Notes: generated by a model from the letters alone, not told the origin. 64,000 nt of DNA from Pseudomonas alkylphenolica (GCF_004025535.1 NZ_QJRG01000048.1:436933-500932); one strand, 5' to 3'. Shown: positions 41,820-51,222, numbered from the stretch's first letter. Made by a program: numbers and translations.

Positions 41820-42560
41820 TCAGATACTCATGCCGCCATCGATCAGGTGCACGCCACCGGTGGTGTAGGCCGAGGCGTCGCTGCCCAGGTACAGCGCCAG
41901 CTGGGCGATCTCTTCGCCAGTGCCCAGCCGGCCCATTGGCTGGCGGGCAACAAACTGCCGGTAGACCTGCTCGGCACTCACGCCCTGGGCGGCGGCCTGC
42001 TCGGCAATGCGCTGATGCAGCGACGGCGACTCCACGGTGCCGGGGCAAATGGCATTGCAGCGGATACCCTGGCCAATGTAGTCGGCCGCCACCGCCTTGG
42101 TCAGGCCGATTACCGCAGCCTTGCTGGCAGCATAGGCAAAGCGGTTGGGTACCGCTTTTACGCTGGAGACCACCGACGACATGTTGATGATCGACCCGCC
42201 ACCGCGTTCCAGCATGCCCGGCAGAAAGGCGCGGATCATGCGGTACATGGCGGTCACGTTGAGGTCCAGCGAGCGCTGCCAGGCCTGCTCGTCACAGTCG
42301 AGGATGCTGCCGCTGTGCACATAGCCTGCGCAGTTGAACAGCACATCGATGCCACCCAGCGAATCGCGCAGCGCGTCAATGGCCTCGGCGCCGGTGACAT
42401 CCAGCGTATACGCCTGGATGCCGCCCTGCCCGGTCAACGCCTGCAGGTGGATGTCGGTGGCAATCACCTCGGCACCGGCTTCGGCAAAGGCCCTGGCGCT
42501 GGCCAGGCCGATGCCCTGGCCCGCCGCCGTAACCAGCACACGTTTGTGTTTGAGGTTCAT
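41820..42560 (-). CDS. Short-chain dehydrogenase (2-keto-3-deoxy sugar-acid 4-dehydrogenase type)
   Basis: A 246-residue classical SDR. NAD-binding TAAGQGIGLASA (T-G-x-x-x-G-x-G-like) is followed by DVLFNCAGY, and the catalytic Ser/Tyr/Lys appear as NMSSVVSSV and YAASKAA. It most resembles 2-keto-3-deoxy-L-fuconate/rhamnonate 4-dehydrogenases, consistent with the FAH-type hydrolase 29 nt downstream. The start ATG 42560 overlaps the MFS stop (ATGA); upstream in-frame sequence belongs to the transporter. The substrate is uncertain (pentonate, fuconate or rhamnonate derived). Confidence 0.85.
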   Translation of the reverse strand: MNLKHKRVLVTAAGQGIGLASARAFAEAGAEVIATDIHLQALTGQGGIQAYTLDVTGAEAIDALRDSLGGIDVLFNCAGYVHSGSILDCDEQAWQRSLDLNVTAMYRMIRAFLPGMLERGGGSIINMSSVVSSVKAVPNRFAYAASKAAVIGLTKAVAADYIGQGIRCNAICPGTVESPSLHQRIAEQAAAQGVSAEQVYRQFVARQPMGRLGTGEEIAQLALYLGSDASAYTTGGVHLIDGGMSI

Positions 42561-43936
42561 ACCGTCTCCAGCTTGAGCACAGCGCTCGGCTCGCTGCGTT
42601 GCTGGCCGAGCATGGCCGCCGGGATCGAGAGGATCAGCAGGCCGCTGGCAAACAGGCACAGGCCCAGTACATAAGTGCCGTTGTTGATATTGCCGGTGAG
42701 GTTCTCGGCCACGGCGGTGATCATCGACCCGGTGAAACCCGAGAGGTTGCCGAAGGCGTTGATCATGCCGATCCCCGCCGCTGCCGCAACACCGGACAAC
42801 ACCGTGCCGGGCAAGGTCCAGAAAATCGGCATGAGGCTGAGGATGCCGGAGGCGGCGACAGTCAGGAACAGCACCGAGAGCACCAGGTTGTGCGCGAAGA
42901 AGGCACTGAGAATCAGCCCGCAACCGCCGATGAACGCCGGGATCGCCGCGTGCAAGCGGCGCTCGCCGGTGCGGTTGGAGTGCCGGGCATTGAGCAGCAT
43001 GGCCACCACGGCCACGCCATAGGGAATGGCCGTCAGCAGGCCGATTTCCAGGCTGCTGGTAATGCCGGCACTCTTGATGATCGACGGCATCCAGAACGCC
43101 AGGCCGTAGAAACCGGTGTTGAAGGTCAACAGGATGAACACCAAAAGCCACACGCGCTTGTTGAGGAATACCTCGCTCAGGCGCGTGGCCTTGCCGTGGT
43201 TGTCCTGCACCAGGTTGGCCTTGAGCATCTGCTTTTCTTCGCTCGACAACCACTTGGCCTTGTCGATGTTGTCGCACAGGCAGGTGAACACCACCACCGC
43301 CATGATCACCGAGGGGATGCCTTCGATCAGCAGCATCCACTGCCAGCCGGCCATGCCGTGCCAGCCGTTAAGGGCGGTCATCAGCCAGCCGGAGAGCACG
43401 CCACCGAGGGTCAGGCTGATCGGCATGGCAATCAGGAAGCCCGACATCACCCGGCTTTGCCGGTGGGTCGGGAACCAGTAGTTGAGGTACAGGATCACGC
43501 CGGGGAAAAACCCGGCCTCACAGATACCGAGTAGAAAACGCAGCACATAGAACATGGTGCTGGATTCGACATTGAAGAAGGCCGCCAACGGCACGGTAAA
43601 GGCCACGGCCATGGAAATGATCGCCCAGCTGAACATGATCCGCGCGATCCAGAAGCGTGCGCCGTAGCGGTGCAGCAACAGGTTGCTGGGCACCTCGAAA
43701 AGGAAGTAGCCCCAGAAGAACACGCTGGCGCCCAGGGCGTAGACCGTGTTGCTGAACTGCAGGTCGTTGAGCATGTCCAGCTTGGCAAAACCGATGTTGA
43801 CGCGGTCCAGGTAGGCCGCCATGTAGCACAGCAGCAACACCGGCAGGATACGCAGGATGACTTTGCGGTAGGTCCGGTCTTCGAACCTCGGATCGTGGGC
43901 AGGCGAAGACGCCAGGTGCTCAGGTTGTGTGTGCAT
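42557..43936 (-). CDS. MFS transporter, anion:cation symporter (sugar-acid) type
   Basis: A 459-residue, 12-helix transporter. The family signature is visible: YLDRVNIGFAKLDM in helix 1, FEVPSNLLLHRYGARFWIARIM, and FLLGICEAGFFPGVILYLNYWFP. These are typical of the ACS group (tartrate, glucarate, galactonate and similar carriers). The likely job is uptake of the sugar acid degraded by the SDR/FAH genes with which it overlaps. The start is ATG 43936, with a weak ribosome site. It is co-directional with the aldehyde dehydrogenase gene upstream, separated by 84 nt that contain a hairpin. Confidence 0.88.
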   Translation of the reverse strand: MHTQPEHLASSPAHDPRFEDRTYRKVILRILPVLLLCYMAAYLDRVNIGFAKLDMLNDLQFSNTVYALGASVFFWGYFLFEVPSNLLLHRYGARFWIARIMFSWAIISMAVAFTVPLAAFFNVESSTMFYVLRFLLGICEAGFFPGVILYLNYWFPTHRQSRVMSGFLIAMPISLTLGGVLSGWLMTALNGWHGMAGWQWMLLIEGIPSVIMAVVVFTCLCDNIDKAKWLSSEEKQMLKANLVQDNHGKATRLSEVFLNKRVWLLVFILLTFNTGFYGLAFWMPSIIKSAGITSSLEIGLLTAIPYGVAVVAMLLNARHSNRTGERRLHAAIPAFIGGCGLILSAFFAHNLVLSVLFLTVAASGILSLMPIFWTLPGTVLSGVAAAAGIGMINAFGNLSGFTGSMITAVAENLTGNINNGTYVLGLCLFASGLLILSIPAAMLGQQRSEPSAVLKLETV

Positions 43937-43988
43937 CGTTGTGACCCCTCGGCATGTCGGGCATGCCTGATTGTTGTTATGGATCGAA

Positions 43989-44011
43989 TACCGGGCGCCA
44001 GGCGCCCGGTA
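43989..44011. terminator. Hairpin between the aldehyde dehydrogenase and MFS genes
   Basis: TACCGGGCGCC-A-GGCGCCCGGTA is a near-perfect 23-nt palindrome 9 nt past the stop of the aldehyde dehydrogenase gene (minus strand). It may end or attenuate that transcript before the MFS-SDR-FAH genes. No long T-run follows. Confidence 0.5.
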
Positions 44012-44020
44012 GTGCAGCCG

Positions 44021-45604
44021 TCAGAGAATCGCTTCGCGGCTTGGCTGGCCGTCGATCAGGCGCAACAGGCCCAGCGGGTTGGCATTGTGCAAGGCCGCCG
44101 GCAGCAGTGCCTCGGGGAAGTTCTGGTAGCACACCGGGCGCAGGAAGCGCTCGATGGCCAGGCTGCCCACCGAGGTGCCGCGGCTGTCGGACGTGGCCGG
44201 ATACGGGCCGCCATGCACCATCGCATCGCACACCTCGACCCCGGTCGGGTAGCCATTGACCAGCAGGCGGCCGGCCTTGTGTTCGAGCAGCGCCACCAGG
44301 TCGGCGGCCTGGGCGAGATCATCGGCCTCGCCGATCAGGCTTGCCGTCAGTTGCCCGCCTAGGGCTTGCAAGGCCTGCAGCAGCTGCGCGCGGTCGGCGA
44401 GTTCGACCACCACCGTGACCGGGCCGAACACTTCTTCCTGCAGCAGCGGATCAGCGTCGAGCAGGCATTGCGCCTGCGCCTGGTATAACTGAGGCCGGGC
44501 CTGGTTGCCCTGCTGCTCGGCGCCGGCCAGGTGTCGAAAGCCGGGATGGTCGTTGAGCGCGTTGAGGCCATGGGTGTAACTGCGCAAGGTGCCGGCGTTG
44601 AGCATGGTTTGCGGCGCCTGGTCGGCGATTTGCCCGCGCAGGTGCTCGATGAACGCGCTGAAATCCGCCGAGCGCACACCCAGGATCAACCCCGGGTTGG
44701 TGCAGAACTGGCCACACCCGAGCACCACCGACGCAGCGAGCTCACGGGCGATGCGCTCGCCGCGCACGGCGAGGGCCTGCGGCAACACGATCAGCGGGTT
44801 GATGCTGCTCATCTCGGCGAACACCGGAATCGGCTGCGGCCGCGCCGCCGCCAGGTCGCACAGGGCGCGGCCGCCTTTGAGCGAGCCGGTAAAGCCTACC
44901 GCCTGGATCGCCGGATGCTTGACCAGCGCCTCACCCACCCCGCTGCCGAAAATCATGCTGAACACCCCGTCCGGCATGGCGCAGCGTTCGGCAGCGCGCA
45001 AGATGGCCTCCGCTACAAACTGCGCCGTGGCCATGTGACCGCTGTGAGCCTTGAACACCACCGGGCAACCAGCAGCCAGCGCTGCGGCGGTGTCGCCACC
45101 GGCAGTGGAAAACGCCAGCGGGAAATTGCTGGCACCGAACACAGCCACCGGCCCCAGGCCCAGTCGGCACTGACGGATATCCAGGCGCGGCAGCGGCTGG
45201 CGTTGTGGTTGCGCACGGTCGATACGTGCGCCGAGAAAGTCGCCACGGCGCACGACATTGGCGAACAGCCGCAACTGAGCGCTGGTACGCGCCCGTTCAC
45301 CCTGAATGCGCGCGGCAGGCAAAGCGGTTTCGCGGCAGACGGTGTGGATGAAGTCCTCACCCAGGGCGTCCAGTTCACCGGCGATGGCTTCGAGGAATTC
45401 GGCCCGGCGTACCGGCGCCAACGCACGAAACTCAGGATAAGCAGCTGCCGCAGCCAGGGCTGCAGCGTCGACTTCTTCGGCAGTAGCCTGGTAAAAAGCA
45501 ATGGGCAGCGCTTCACCGGTGCTGGCATCGACACTGTGCAAGGTCAGGCTGCCGGCGGCGCTGCGGGTGGCGCCAATGAAGTTGTATCCAGCATGTTGAG
45601 ACAT
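44021..45604 (-). CDS. Alpha-ketoglutarate semialdehyde (2,5-dioxopentanoate) dehydrogenase
   Basis: Oxidises 2,5-dioxopentanoate to 2-oxoglutarate, the last step of the Weimberg-type oxidative pentose route. The 527-residue ALDH has the cofactor site PVAVFGASNFPLAF, VGFTGSLKGGRAL, catalytic Glu in PVFAEMSSINP, and catalytic Cys in LGCGQFCTNPG. The C-terminal VHGGPYPATSD...ERFLRPVCYQNFPEALLP pattern is typical of ketoglutarate semialdehyde dehydrogenases of aldarate and pentonate pathways. ATG 45604 has AGGAG 5 nt upstream. The gene reads towards the MFS-SDR operon. Confidence 0.88.
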   Translation of the reverse strand: MSQHAGYNFIGATRSAAGSLTLHSVDASTGEALPIAFYQATAEEVDAAALAAAAAYPEFRALAPVRRAEFLEAIAGELDALGEDFIHTVCRETALPAARIQGERARTSAQLRLFANVVRRGDFLGARIDRAQPQRQPLPRLDIRQCRLGLGPVAVFGASNFPLAFSTAGGDTAAALAAGCPVVFKAHSGHMATAQFVAEAILRAAERCAMPDGVFSMIFGSGVGEALVKHPAIQAVGFTGSLKGGRALCDLAAARPQPIPVFAEMSSINPLIVLPQALAVRGERIARELAASVVLGCGQFCTNPGLILGVRSADFSAFIEHLRGQIADQAPQTMLNAGTLRSYTHGLNALNDHPGFRHLAGAEQQGNQARPQLYQAQAQCLLDADPLLQEEVFGPVTVVVELADRAQLLQALQALGGQLTASLIGEADDLAQAADLVALLEHKAGRLLVNGYPTGVEVCDAMVHGGPYPATSDSRGTSVGSLAIERFLRPVCYQNFPEALLPAALHNANPLGLLRLIDGQPSREAIL

Positions 45605-45701
45605 GAACGCTCCTGAAACCTGTTGAAGAGACTGGTGGCTAATCTAGGCAGGCAAGCGATTCTTTCCCAATGGCATTTGTGGATCGATCGATAACCCCAG
45701 G

Positions 45702-46661
45702 CTATCGCACACCCTCCAGCCGCTCACGCGCCTTGCGCGCATCGGCCATGAGGATCTCGGCGAACTCCAGCGCCGAGCCGACCAGCGGCTCGCCTTTGCG
45801 GGTGAGGATGCCGTAGTCCTGCGGCGCCAGGTGCAGGGGTGTGTCGAGGGTGCGCAACACGCCGCTGCTCAGGTGCGGCTCGACCATGGCCTGGGGCAAC
45901 ATGCCGATCATCGGCCCACCCTGCAGCACTTTGAGAAAGGTCTGCATGGAGATGGTATCGATGGTGTTGCGCGGTACCGATACGCCGGCTTCGGCAAAGG
46001 CACGCTCCATGCGCCCACGGATCGGTGTGCCCTTGGGGTAGAGAATCCATGGCCACTCCAGCAACTGCGGCAAGGTCACGGCACCGACGTCGAGCAGCGG
46101 GTGCTGGTGGTTGACCACAAAGCAGAACGGCTCCGGCGCCAGCGGCTGGAAATCGAAGCGCTGGCATTGGGCCTGGTCGGTGAAGCGCGCCACTGCCAGG
46201 TGGAGGATTTTTTCATCGAGCATGGCCATCAGGTGATCGCTGGTCTGCTCCACCACCTCAATCGACAACAGCGGCCAGCGCTGCTTGATCTGCACGATGG
46301 CATCCGGCAACGCCACAGCCGTGGCGGCGAAGATCCCGCCCACCTTCAAGTGGCCGTGCCCGCCCTCGCGCAGGCTGGCGATGTGGTCGACAAAGTTGTG
46401 CGCATCGTTCAGCGCCACCTGGGCGTAGCGCACCACCTGCTCGCCCAGCGCCGTGGGCGGCATGCTGCGCGGCTGACGCTCGAACACGGCAAACCCCAAC
46501 AGGTTTTCGATTTCCTTGAGCATCTTGCTGATGGCCGGCTGGCTGAGGTTCATCTGTTGCGCAGCCAGGTGCATGTTGCGGGTGCGACCGAGGGTGTCGA
46601 TCAGCACAAGGTGACGAAACTTGAGCCAGTTGCAGAAGTGCGAAAACGAGAGGTCCGACAT
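45702..46661 (-). CDS. LysR-family transcriptional regulator of the sugar-acid genes
   Basis: A 319-residue LTTR. The N-terminal winged HTH is FRHLVLIDTLGRTRNMHLAAQQMNLSQPAISKMLKEIE, and an inducer-binding domain of the periplasmic-binding-protein fold follows. It is divergent from the XylX-like gene across a 114-bp gap containing an ATAAC-N5-GTTAT palindrome, the usual autoregulatory layout. It probably senses a pentonate or its 2-keto-3-deoxy derivative (inference). Confidence 0.9.
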   Translation of the reverse strand: MSDLSFSHFCNWLKFRHLVLIDTLGRTRNMHLAAQQMNLSQPAISKMLKEIENLLGFAVFERQPRSMPPTALGEQVVRYAQVALNDAHNFVDHIASLREGGHGHLKVGGIFAATAVALPDAIVQIKQRWPLLSIEVVEQTSDHLMAMLDEKILHLAVARFTDQAQCQRFDFQPLAPEPFCFVVNHQHPLLDVGAVTLPQLLEWPWILYPKGTPIRGRMERAFAEAGVSVPRNTIDTISMQTFLKVLQGGPMIGMLPQAMVEPHLSSGVLRTLDTPLHLAPQDYGILTRKGEPLVGSALEFAEILMADARKARERLEGVR

Positions 46662-46680
46662 GGCATCCGCCTTTGGTGCA

Positions 46681-46695
46681 ATAACCTGTTGTTAT
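46681..46695. promoter_or_regulatory. Candidate LysR operator
   Basis: ATAAC-CTGTT-GTTAT, a perfect 5-bp dyad that satisfies the T-N11-A rule (T46682, A46694). It lies 20 bp upstream of the LysR start and about 80 bp upstream of the divergent XylX-like gene. Confidence 0.5.
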
Positions 46696-46775
46696 CGAGT
46701 GGTGAGATTATGCCATTGGAGTTTATCGACAGTCCTCCCTAGCGTGCAGGTTTTATCGAACCGAGAGTGCTTGCC

Positions 46776-47957
46776 ATGCCGCTAACCCTGACCCCCGCTA
46801 ATACCCTGCCTGCCGATGGCCTTGCCGGTACCCTGATCGGCCGCGCCTGGATTCCCGGCACGGTTGCCGGCCCTTCGCCGATCGTGCTGCGCAGCGACGG
46901 TGTGTTCGACCTCTCGGCGCGCTTCGCCACCCTCAGCGAGCTGCTTGAGCAAGAAGCACCGCTGCAGGCCCTGCGCAGTACGCCCGGTACGTTCGTTTGC
47001 AGCGTCGAGGCCCTGCTGGCCAACACCGGCGCCCATGCCGACCCTGCCCGCCCCCACCTGCTGGCGCCGCTTGACCTGCAAGTGATCAAGGCCGCCGGCG
47101 TGACCTTTGCCGCGAGCATGATCGAACGGGTGATCGAGGAGCAGGCCGGTGGCGATGCCGCCAAGGCAGAAGCCGTGCGCGCTACCGTACAGGCGGTGAT
47201 CGGCAACAACCTGCGTAACATCACGCCTGGCTCGGACAAGGCCATGGCGCTGAAGGCCCTGCTGATCGAACAAGGCATGTGGTCGCAGTACCTGGAAGTG
47301 GGCATCGGCCCTGACGCCGAGGTGTTCACCAAAGCGCCGGTGCTGTCCGCTGTCGGCAGCGGCAGCCTGATCGGTGTGCACCCGGAATCGCAGTGGAACA
47401 ACCCCGAGCCGGAAGTGGTGCTGGCGGTCGACAGCCGTGGCCGCATTCACGGTGCGACCCTGGGCAACGACGTCAACCTGCGCGACTTCGAAGGCCGCAG
47501 TGCCTTGCTGTTGAGCAAGGCCAAGGACAACAATGCCTCGTGCGCCATCGGCCCGTTCATCCGCCTGTTTGACGAAACGTTTGACCTGGACGCCGTGCGT
47601 CAATGCGTGGTGGATCTCAAGGTGGAAGGCGACGACGGTTTTGTCCTGGCCGGCACCAGTTCGATGAACCAGATCAGCCGCGACCCGCAAGACCTGGCCG
47701 CGCAAACCCTCAACGCCAACCACCAGTACCCTGACGGCTTTCTGCTGTTCCTCGGCACCCTGTTCGCGCCCACCGAAGACCGTGACCATGCCGGTGCCGG
47801 CTTCACCCACAAGGCCGGCGACCAGGTCAGTATCAGCAGCCCGTTGCTGGGCAGCCTGCACAATCAGGTCACCGGCAGCGACCAGGCCAGCCCCTGGACG
47901 TTCGGAGTCGGCGCGCTGATGCGCAACCTCGCCGAGCGAGGGCTGCTACAACGCTGA
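46776..47957 (+). CDS. FAH-family 2-keto-3-deoxy-pentonate dehydratase (XylX-like)
   Basis: Predicted to dehydrate 2-keto-3-deoxy-D-xylonate/L-arabinonate to 2,5-dioxopentanoate. The 393-residue length matches the long FAH-type XylX group. Motifs include VIKAAGVTFAASMIERVIEE, IGVHPESQWNNPEPEVVLAVDSRG (E-x-E metal ligands) and LAGTSSMNQISRDP. The context is decisive: it is followed by a transporter and an IlvD/Edd dehydratase, and a ketoglutarate semialdehyde dehydrogenase lies on the other side of the regulator. ATG 46776; a GTG at 46767 is in frame. Recalled P. taiwanensis Weimberg loci have the same LysR-dehydratase-MFS-xylonate dehydratase order. Confidence 0.82.
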   Translation: MPLTLTPANTLPADGLAGTLIGRAWIPGTVAGPSPIVLRSDGVFDLSARFATLSELLEQEAPLQALRSTPGTFVCSVEALLANTGAHADPARPHLLAPLDLQVIKAAGVTFAASMIERVIEEQAGGDAAKAEAVRATVQAVIGNNLRNITPGSDKAMALKALLIEQGMWSQYLEVGIGPDAEVFTKAPVLSAVGSGSLIGVHPESQWNNPEPEVVLAVDSRGRIHGATLGNDVNLRDFEGRSALLLSKAKDNNASCAIGPFIRLFDETFDLDAVRQCVVDLKVEGDDGFVLAGTSSMNQISRDPQDLAAQTLNANHQYPDGFLLFLGTLFAPTEDRDHAGAGFTHKAGDQVSISSPLLGSLHNQVTGSDQASPWTFGVGALMRNLAERGLLQR

Positions 47958-48006
47958 ACACCTGCACCGCGCTGCACCTCCCATAACAATAAAAGCGAGG
48001 CATGAT

Positions 48007-49392
48007 ATGACTACCGAGGCCAAGGTCTCCCCCACGCCCGACCCGCGCCAACTGCGCCGGGCGATCTACACCGGCGCCATTGGCAGTGCCCTTGAGTACT
48101 ACGACTTCGCCATCTATGGCCTGGCCTCGGCACTGGTCTTCGGCCACATTTTCTTTCCTTCACTGGGTACCACCGGTGCGCTGCTGGCCAGCTTCGCCAC
48201 CTATGGCGCAGGCTTTCTGGCGCGGCCGTTCGGCGGGCTGTTCTTCGGCTCGCTGGGCGACCGCAAAGGGCGCAAGCTGGTCCTGCTGCTGACCATCGCC
48301 CTGATGGGCACCGCCACCACTCTGATCGGCCTGCTGCCAACCGGCCCTGTGGGCGCTGTGCTGCTGGTGCTGTTGCGCCTGCTGCAAGGCTTTGGTGCCG
48401 GTGCCGAGCAAACCGGGGCGGCGACGCTGATGGCCGAACTGGCACCGCCCAAGCGCCGTGGCTTCTATGCCGCCCTGCCCTTTATCGGGGTGTTCAGCGG
48501 CCTGGCCCTGGCGACCATCACCTTCCGCCTGCTGGACGCCTCGCTAACCCGCGAGCAACTGCTCGACTGGGGCTGGCGCCTGCCCTTCCTGGCCAGCGTG
48601 GTGCTGATCTTCATGGCCATCTGGATTCGCCTCAAGCTCAAGGAAAGCCCGGTGTTCCAGCAGCTCAGCCAGCAACAGCACGTGATCGAATCACCGATGC
48701 GCACGGTGCTGCGCAATGCCCGTCGCCCGCTGCTCGCCACCACCCTGATGCGCATGGCCGAGACCGGCTGCTCGACGCTGTATGCCACCGTGTCGATTGC
48801 CTTCCTGACCGGCTTTGCCAGCCGTCACCTGGCCGACGGCGGTGGCAACCTCATCAGCATCGGCACCAATGCAGTGTTGGCCGCCAGCGTCCTCAGTGTG
48901 CTGACCACGCCATTGTTCGGCGCCCTGTCCGACCGCTTCGGGCGCCTGGCGGTGTACCGCGGCGGCGCACTGTTCTGTGTACTCTGGGCATTCCCGTCGT
49001 GGTGGATGATCGACAGTGGTGAACCGCTGCTGGTATGCATTGCCGTCGTCGGTGGCTTCGCCCTCGGCGCCAACAGCATGCTCGGCGCCCAGTGCGCGCA
49101 CTTCACCGAACTGTTCGGCAACCGCTACCGCTACTCCGGTGTTGCCCTGGCCCGTGAGATCGGCGCCATGCTCTCCGGCGGCCTGGCACCGATACTCGGC
49201 ATTTTCCTCGTCGGCCTGGCCGGCGGCGCCTACTGGGTACTGGCGCTGTATACCCTGGTGCTGGCCTGCCTGACCCTGCTCGGCACCCTGCTGTCGACCG
49301 AAACCCGTGGCCGCGACCTGACCGACCTGGCTGATGCCGTCGGCAGTGGCGCCCGTGAAGATTGTGCCAGCGCCCCGGCCTGGCAACGTTGA
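48007..49392 (+). CDS. MFS transporter, metabolite:H+ symporter (MHS) type
   Basis: A 461-residue, 12-helix permease. AIGSALEYYDFAIYGLAS in helix 1 and FLARPFGGLFFGSLGDRKGRK in loop 2-3 are hallmarks of the MHS group (ShiA/ProP/KgtP). A pentonate (xylonate, arabinonate) or a related acid is the likely substrate, since it is flanked by pentonate dehydration enzymes and spaced 49 and 32 nt from them. ATG 48007 follows GCGAGG. Confidence 0.87.
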   Translation: MTTEAKVSPTPDPRQLRRAIYTGAIGSALEYYDFAIYGLASALVFGHIFFPSLGTTGALLASFATYGAGFLARPFGGLFFGSLGDRKGRKLVLLLTIALMGTATTLIGLLPTGPVGAVLLVLLRLLQGFGAGAEQTGAATLMAELAPPKRRGFYAALPFIGVFSGLALATITFRLLDASLTREQLLDWGWRLPFLASVVLIFMAIWIRLKLKESPVFQQLSQQQHVIESPMRTVLRNARRPLLATTLMRMAETGCSTLYATVSIAFLTGFASRHLADGGGNLISIGTNAVLAASVLSVLTTPLFGALSDRFGRLAVYRGGALFCVLWAFPSWWMIDSGEPLLVCIAVVGGFALGANSMLGAQCAHFTELFGNRYRYSGVALAREIGAMLSGGLAPILGIFLVGLAGGAYWVLALYTLVLACLTLLGTLLSTETRGRDLTDLADAVGSGAREDCASAPAWQR

Positions 49393-49424
49393 TACTGCCC
49401 CTTTAACGATAAGAGAGATTTGTC

Positions 49425-51212
49425 ATGAGCCTGACGCCGAAACGCACCCTGCGCAGCCAGCAATGGTTTGACGACCCGAGCCATGCCGACATGACTGCGC
49501 TGTATGTCGAGCGCTACATGAACTACGGCCTGACCCGCGACGAGCTGCAATCGGGCCGGCCGATCATCGGCATCGCCCAGACCGGCAGCGACCTCACGCC
49601 CTGCAACCGTCATCACCTGGAGCTGGCCCAGCGGGTCAAGGCCGGGATTCGCGACGCCGGCGGCATTCCCATGGAGTTCCCGGTCCACCCGATCGCCGAA
49701 CAGAGCCGTCGCCCCACCGCCGCGCTGGACCGCAACCTGGCCTACCTGGGCCTGGTGGAGATTCTGCATGGCTATCCGCTGGACGGCGTAGTGCTGACCA
49801 CCGGCTGCGACAAGACCACCCCGGCGTGCCTGATGGCCGCCGCCACCACCGACCTGCCGGCCATCGTGCTGTCGGGCGGGCCGATGCTCGACGGCCATCA
49901 TAAAGGCCAGCTGATCGGCTCGGGCACCGTGCTCTGGCATGCGCGCAATTTGCTGGCGGCCGGCGAGATCAACTACGAAGGTTTCATGGAGATGACCACC
50001 GCCGCGTCGCCGTCGGTAGGCCACTGCAACACCATGGGCACCGCACTGTCGATGAACGCACTGGCCGAAGCGCTGGGCATGTCACTGCCTGGCTGCGCGA
50101 GCATCCCGGCGCCCTATCGCGAACGCGGGCAGATGGCCTATGCCACCGGCCGGCGCATCTGCGAGCTGGTCATGCAGGACGTGCGCCCCTCGCACATCAT
50201 GACCCGCGACAGCTTCGAGAACGCCATCGCCGTGGCTTCGGCACTGGGCGCATCGAGCAACTGCCCGCCGCACCTGATCGCCATCGCCCGGCACATGGGC
50301 ATCGACCTGTCGCTGGACGATTGGCAGCGGGTCGGCGAAAGCGTGCCGTTGCTGGTCAACTGCATGCCGGCCGGCAAGTACCTCGGCGAAGGCTTCCACC
50401 GTGCCGGCGGCGTACCGGCGGTGATGCACGAGTTGCTCAAGGCCGGGCGCCTGCATGAGCACTGCGCCACAGTCAGCGGCAGAACCATTGGCGAAGTGGT
50501 GCACGACACCGTCACCAGCAACGCCGACGTGATCCTGCCGTACGAGGCACCGCTCAAGCACGGCGCAGGCTTCATCGTGCTCAGCGGCAACTTCTTCGAC
50601 AGCGCCATCATGAAGATGTCGGTGGTCGGTGACGCCTTTCGCAAGACCTACCTCTCCGAACCCGGGGCAGAAAACAGTTTCGAGGCGCGGGCCATTGTCT
50701 TCGAAGGGCCGGAGGACTACCACGCGCGCATCGACGACCCGGCCCTGGACATCGACGAGCGTTGCATCCTGGTCATCCGCGGTGCAGGCACCGTGGGCTA
50801 CCCGGGCAGTGCCGAAGTGGTGAACATGGCCCCGCCTGCCGCGTTGATCAAAAAAGGCATCGACTCGTTGCCGTGCCTGGGCGATGGCCGTCAGAGCGGC
50901 ACCTCGGCCAGCCCGTCGATCCTCAACATGTCACCGGAAGCGGCGGTCGGCGGCGGCCTGGCCCTGCTGCAAACCAATGACCGGCTGCGCGTCGACCTCA
51001 ACAGCCGCCGTGTCGACGTGCTGGTCGATGAGCAGGAACTGGCCCGGCGTCGCGCGGCCTGGCAGCCGAACATCAAGCCGTCGCAAACCCCTTGGCAGGA
51101 ACTCTACCGCCAGTTGGTCGGCCAGCTCTCGACCGGTGGTTGCCTGGAGCCTGCCACCCTGCACCTCAACGTCATTGCCCGCGAAGGCGGAATGCCGCGT
51201 CACTCGCACTGA
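49425..51212 (+). CDS. IlvD/Edd-family sugar-acid dehydratase (D-xylonate / L-arabinonate type)
   Basis: An Fe-S dehydratase that converts an aldonate to a 2-keto-3-deoxy acid. The 595-residue size equals that of xylonate/arabinonate dehydratases. Cluster-ligand segments are TTGCDKTTPACLM and PSVGHCNTMGTA, and the C-terminal catalytic region reads GDGRQSGTSASPSILNMSPE. It differs from true IlvD in its pentonate-type N-terminus (RSQQWFDDPSHADMTALYVERY). It is the last gene of the XylX-MFS-dehydratase operon and is closed by a strong hairpin at 51223-51258. Confidence 0.88.
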   Translation: MSLTPKRTLRSQQWFDDPSHADMTALYVERYMNYGLTRDELQSGRPIIGIAQTGSDLTPCNRHHLELAQRVKAGIRDAGGIPMEFPVHPIAEQSRRPTAALDRNLAYLGLVEILHGYPLDGVVLTTGCDKTTPACLMAAATTDLPAIVLSGGPMLDGHHKGQLIGSGTVLWHARNLLAAGEINYEGFMEMTTAASPSVGHCNTMGTALSMNALAEALGMSLPGCASIPAPYRERGQMAYATGRRICELVMQDVRPSHIMTRDSFENAIAVASALGASSNCPPHLIAIARHMGIDLSLDDWQRVGESVPLLVNCMPAGKYLGEGFHRAGGVPAVMHELLKAGRLHEHCATVSGRTIGEVVHDTVTSNADVILPYEAPLKHGAGFIVLSGNFFDSAIMKMSVVGDAFRKTYLSEPGAENSFEARAIVFEGPEDYHARIDDPALDIDERCILVIRGAGTVGYPGSAEVVNMAPPAALIKKGIDSLPCLGDGRQSGTSASPSILNMSPEAAVGGGLALLQTNDRLRVDLNSRRVDVLVDEQELARRRAAWQPNIKPSQTPWQELYRQLVGQLSTGGCLEPATLHLNVIAREGGMPRHSH

Positions 51213-51222
51213 CAAGCGCCCG

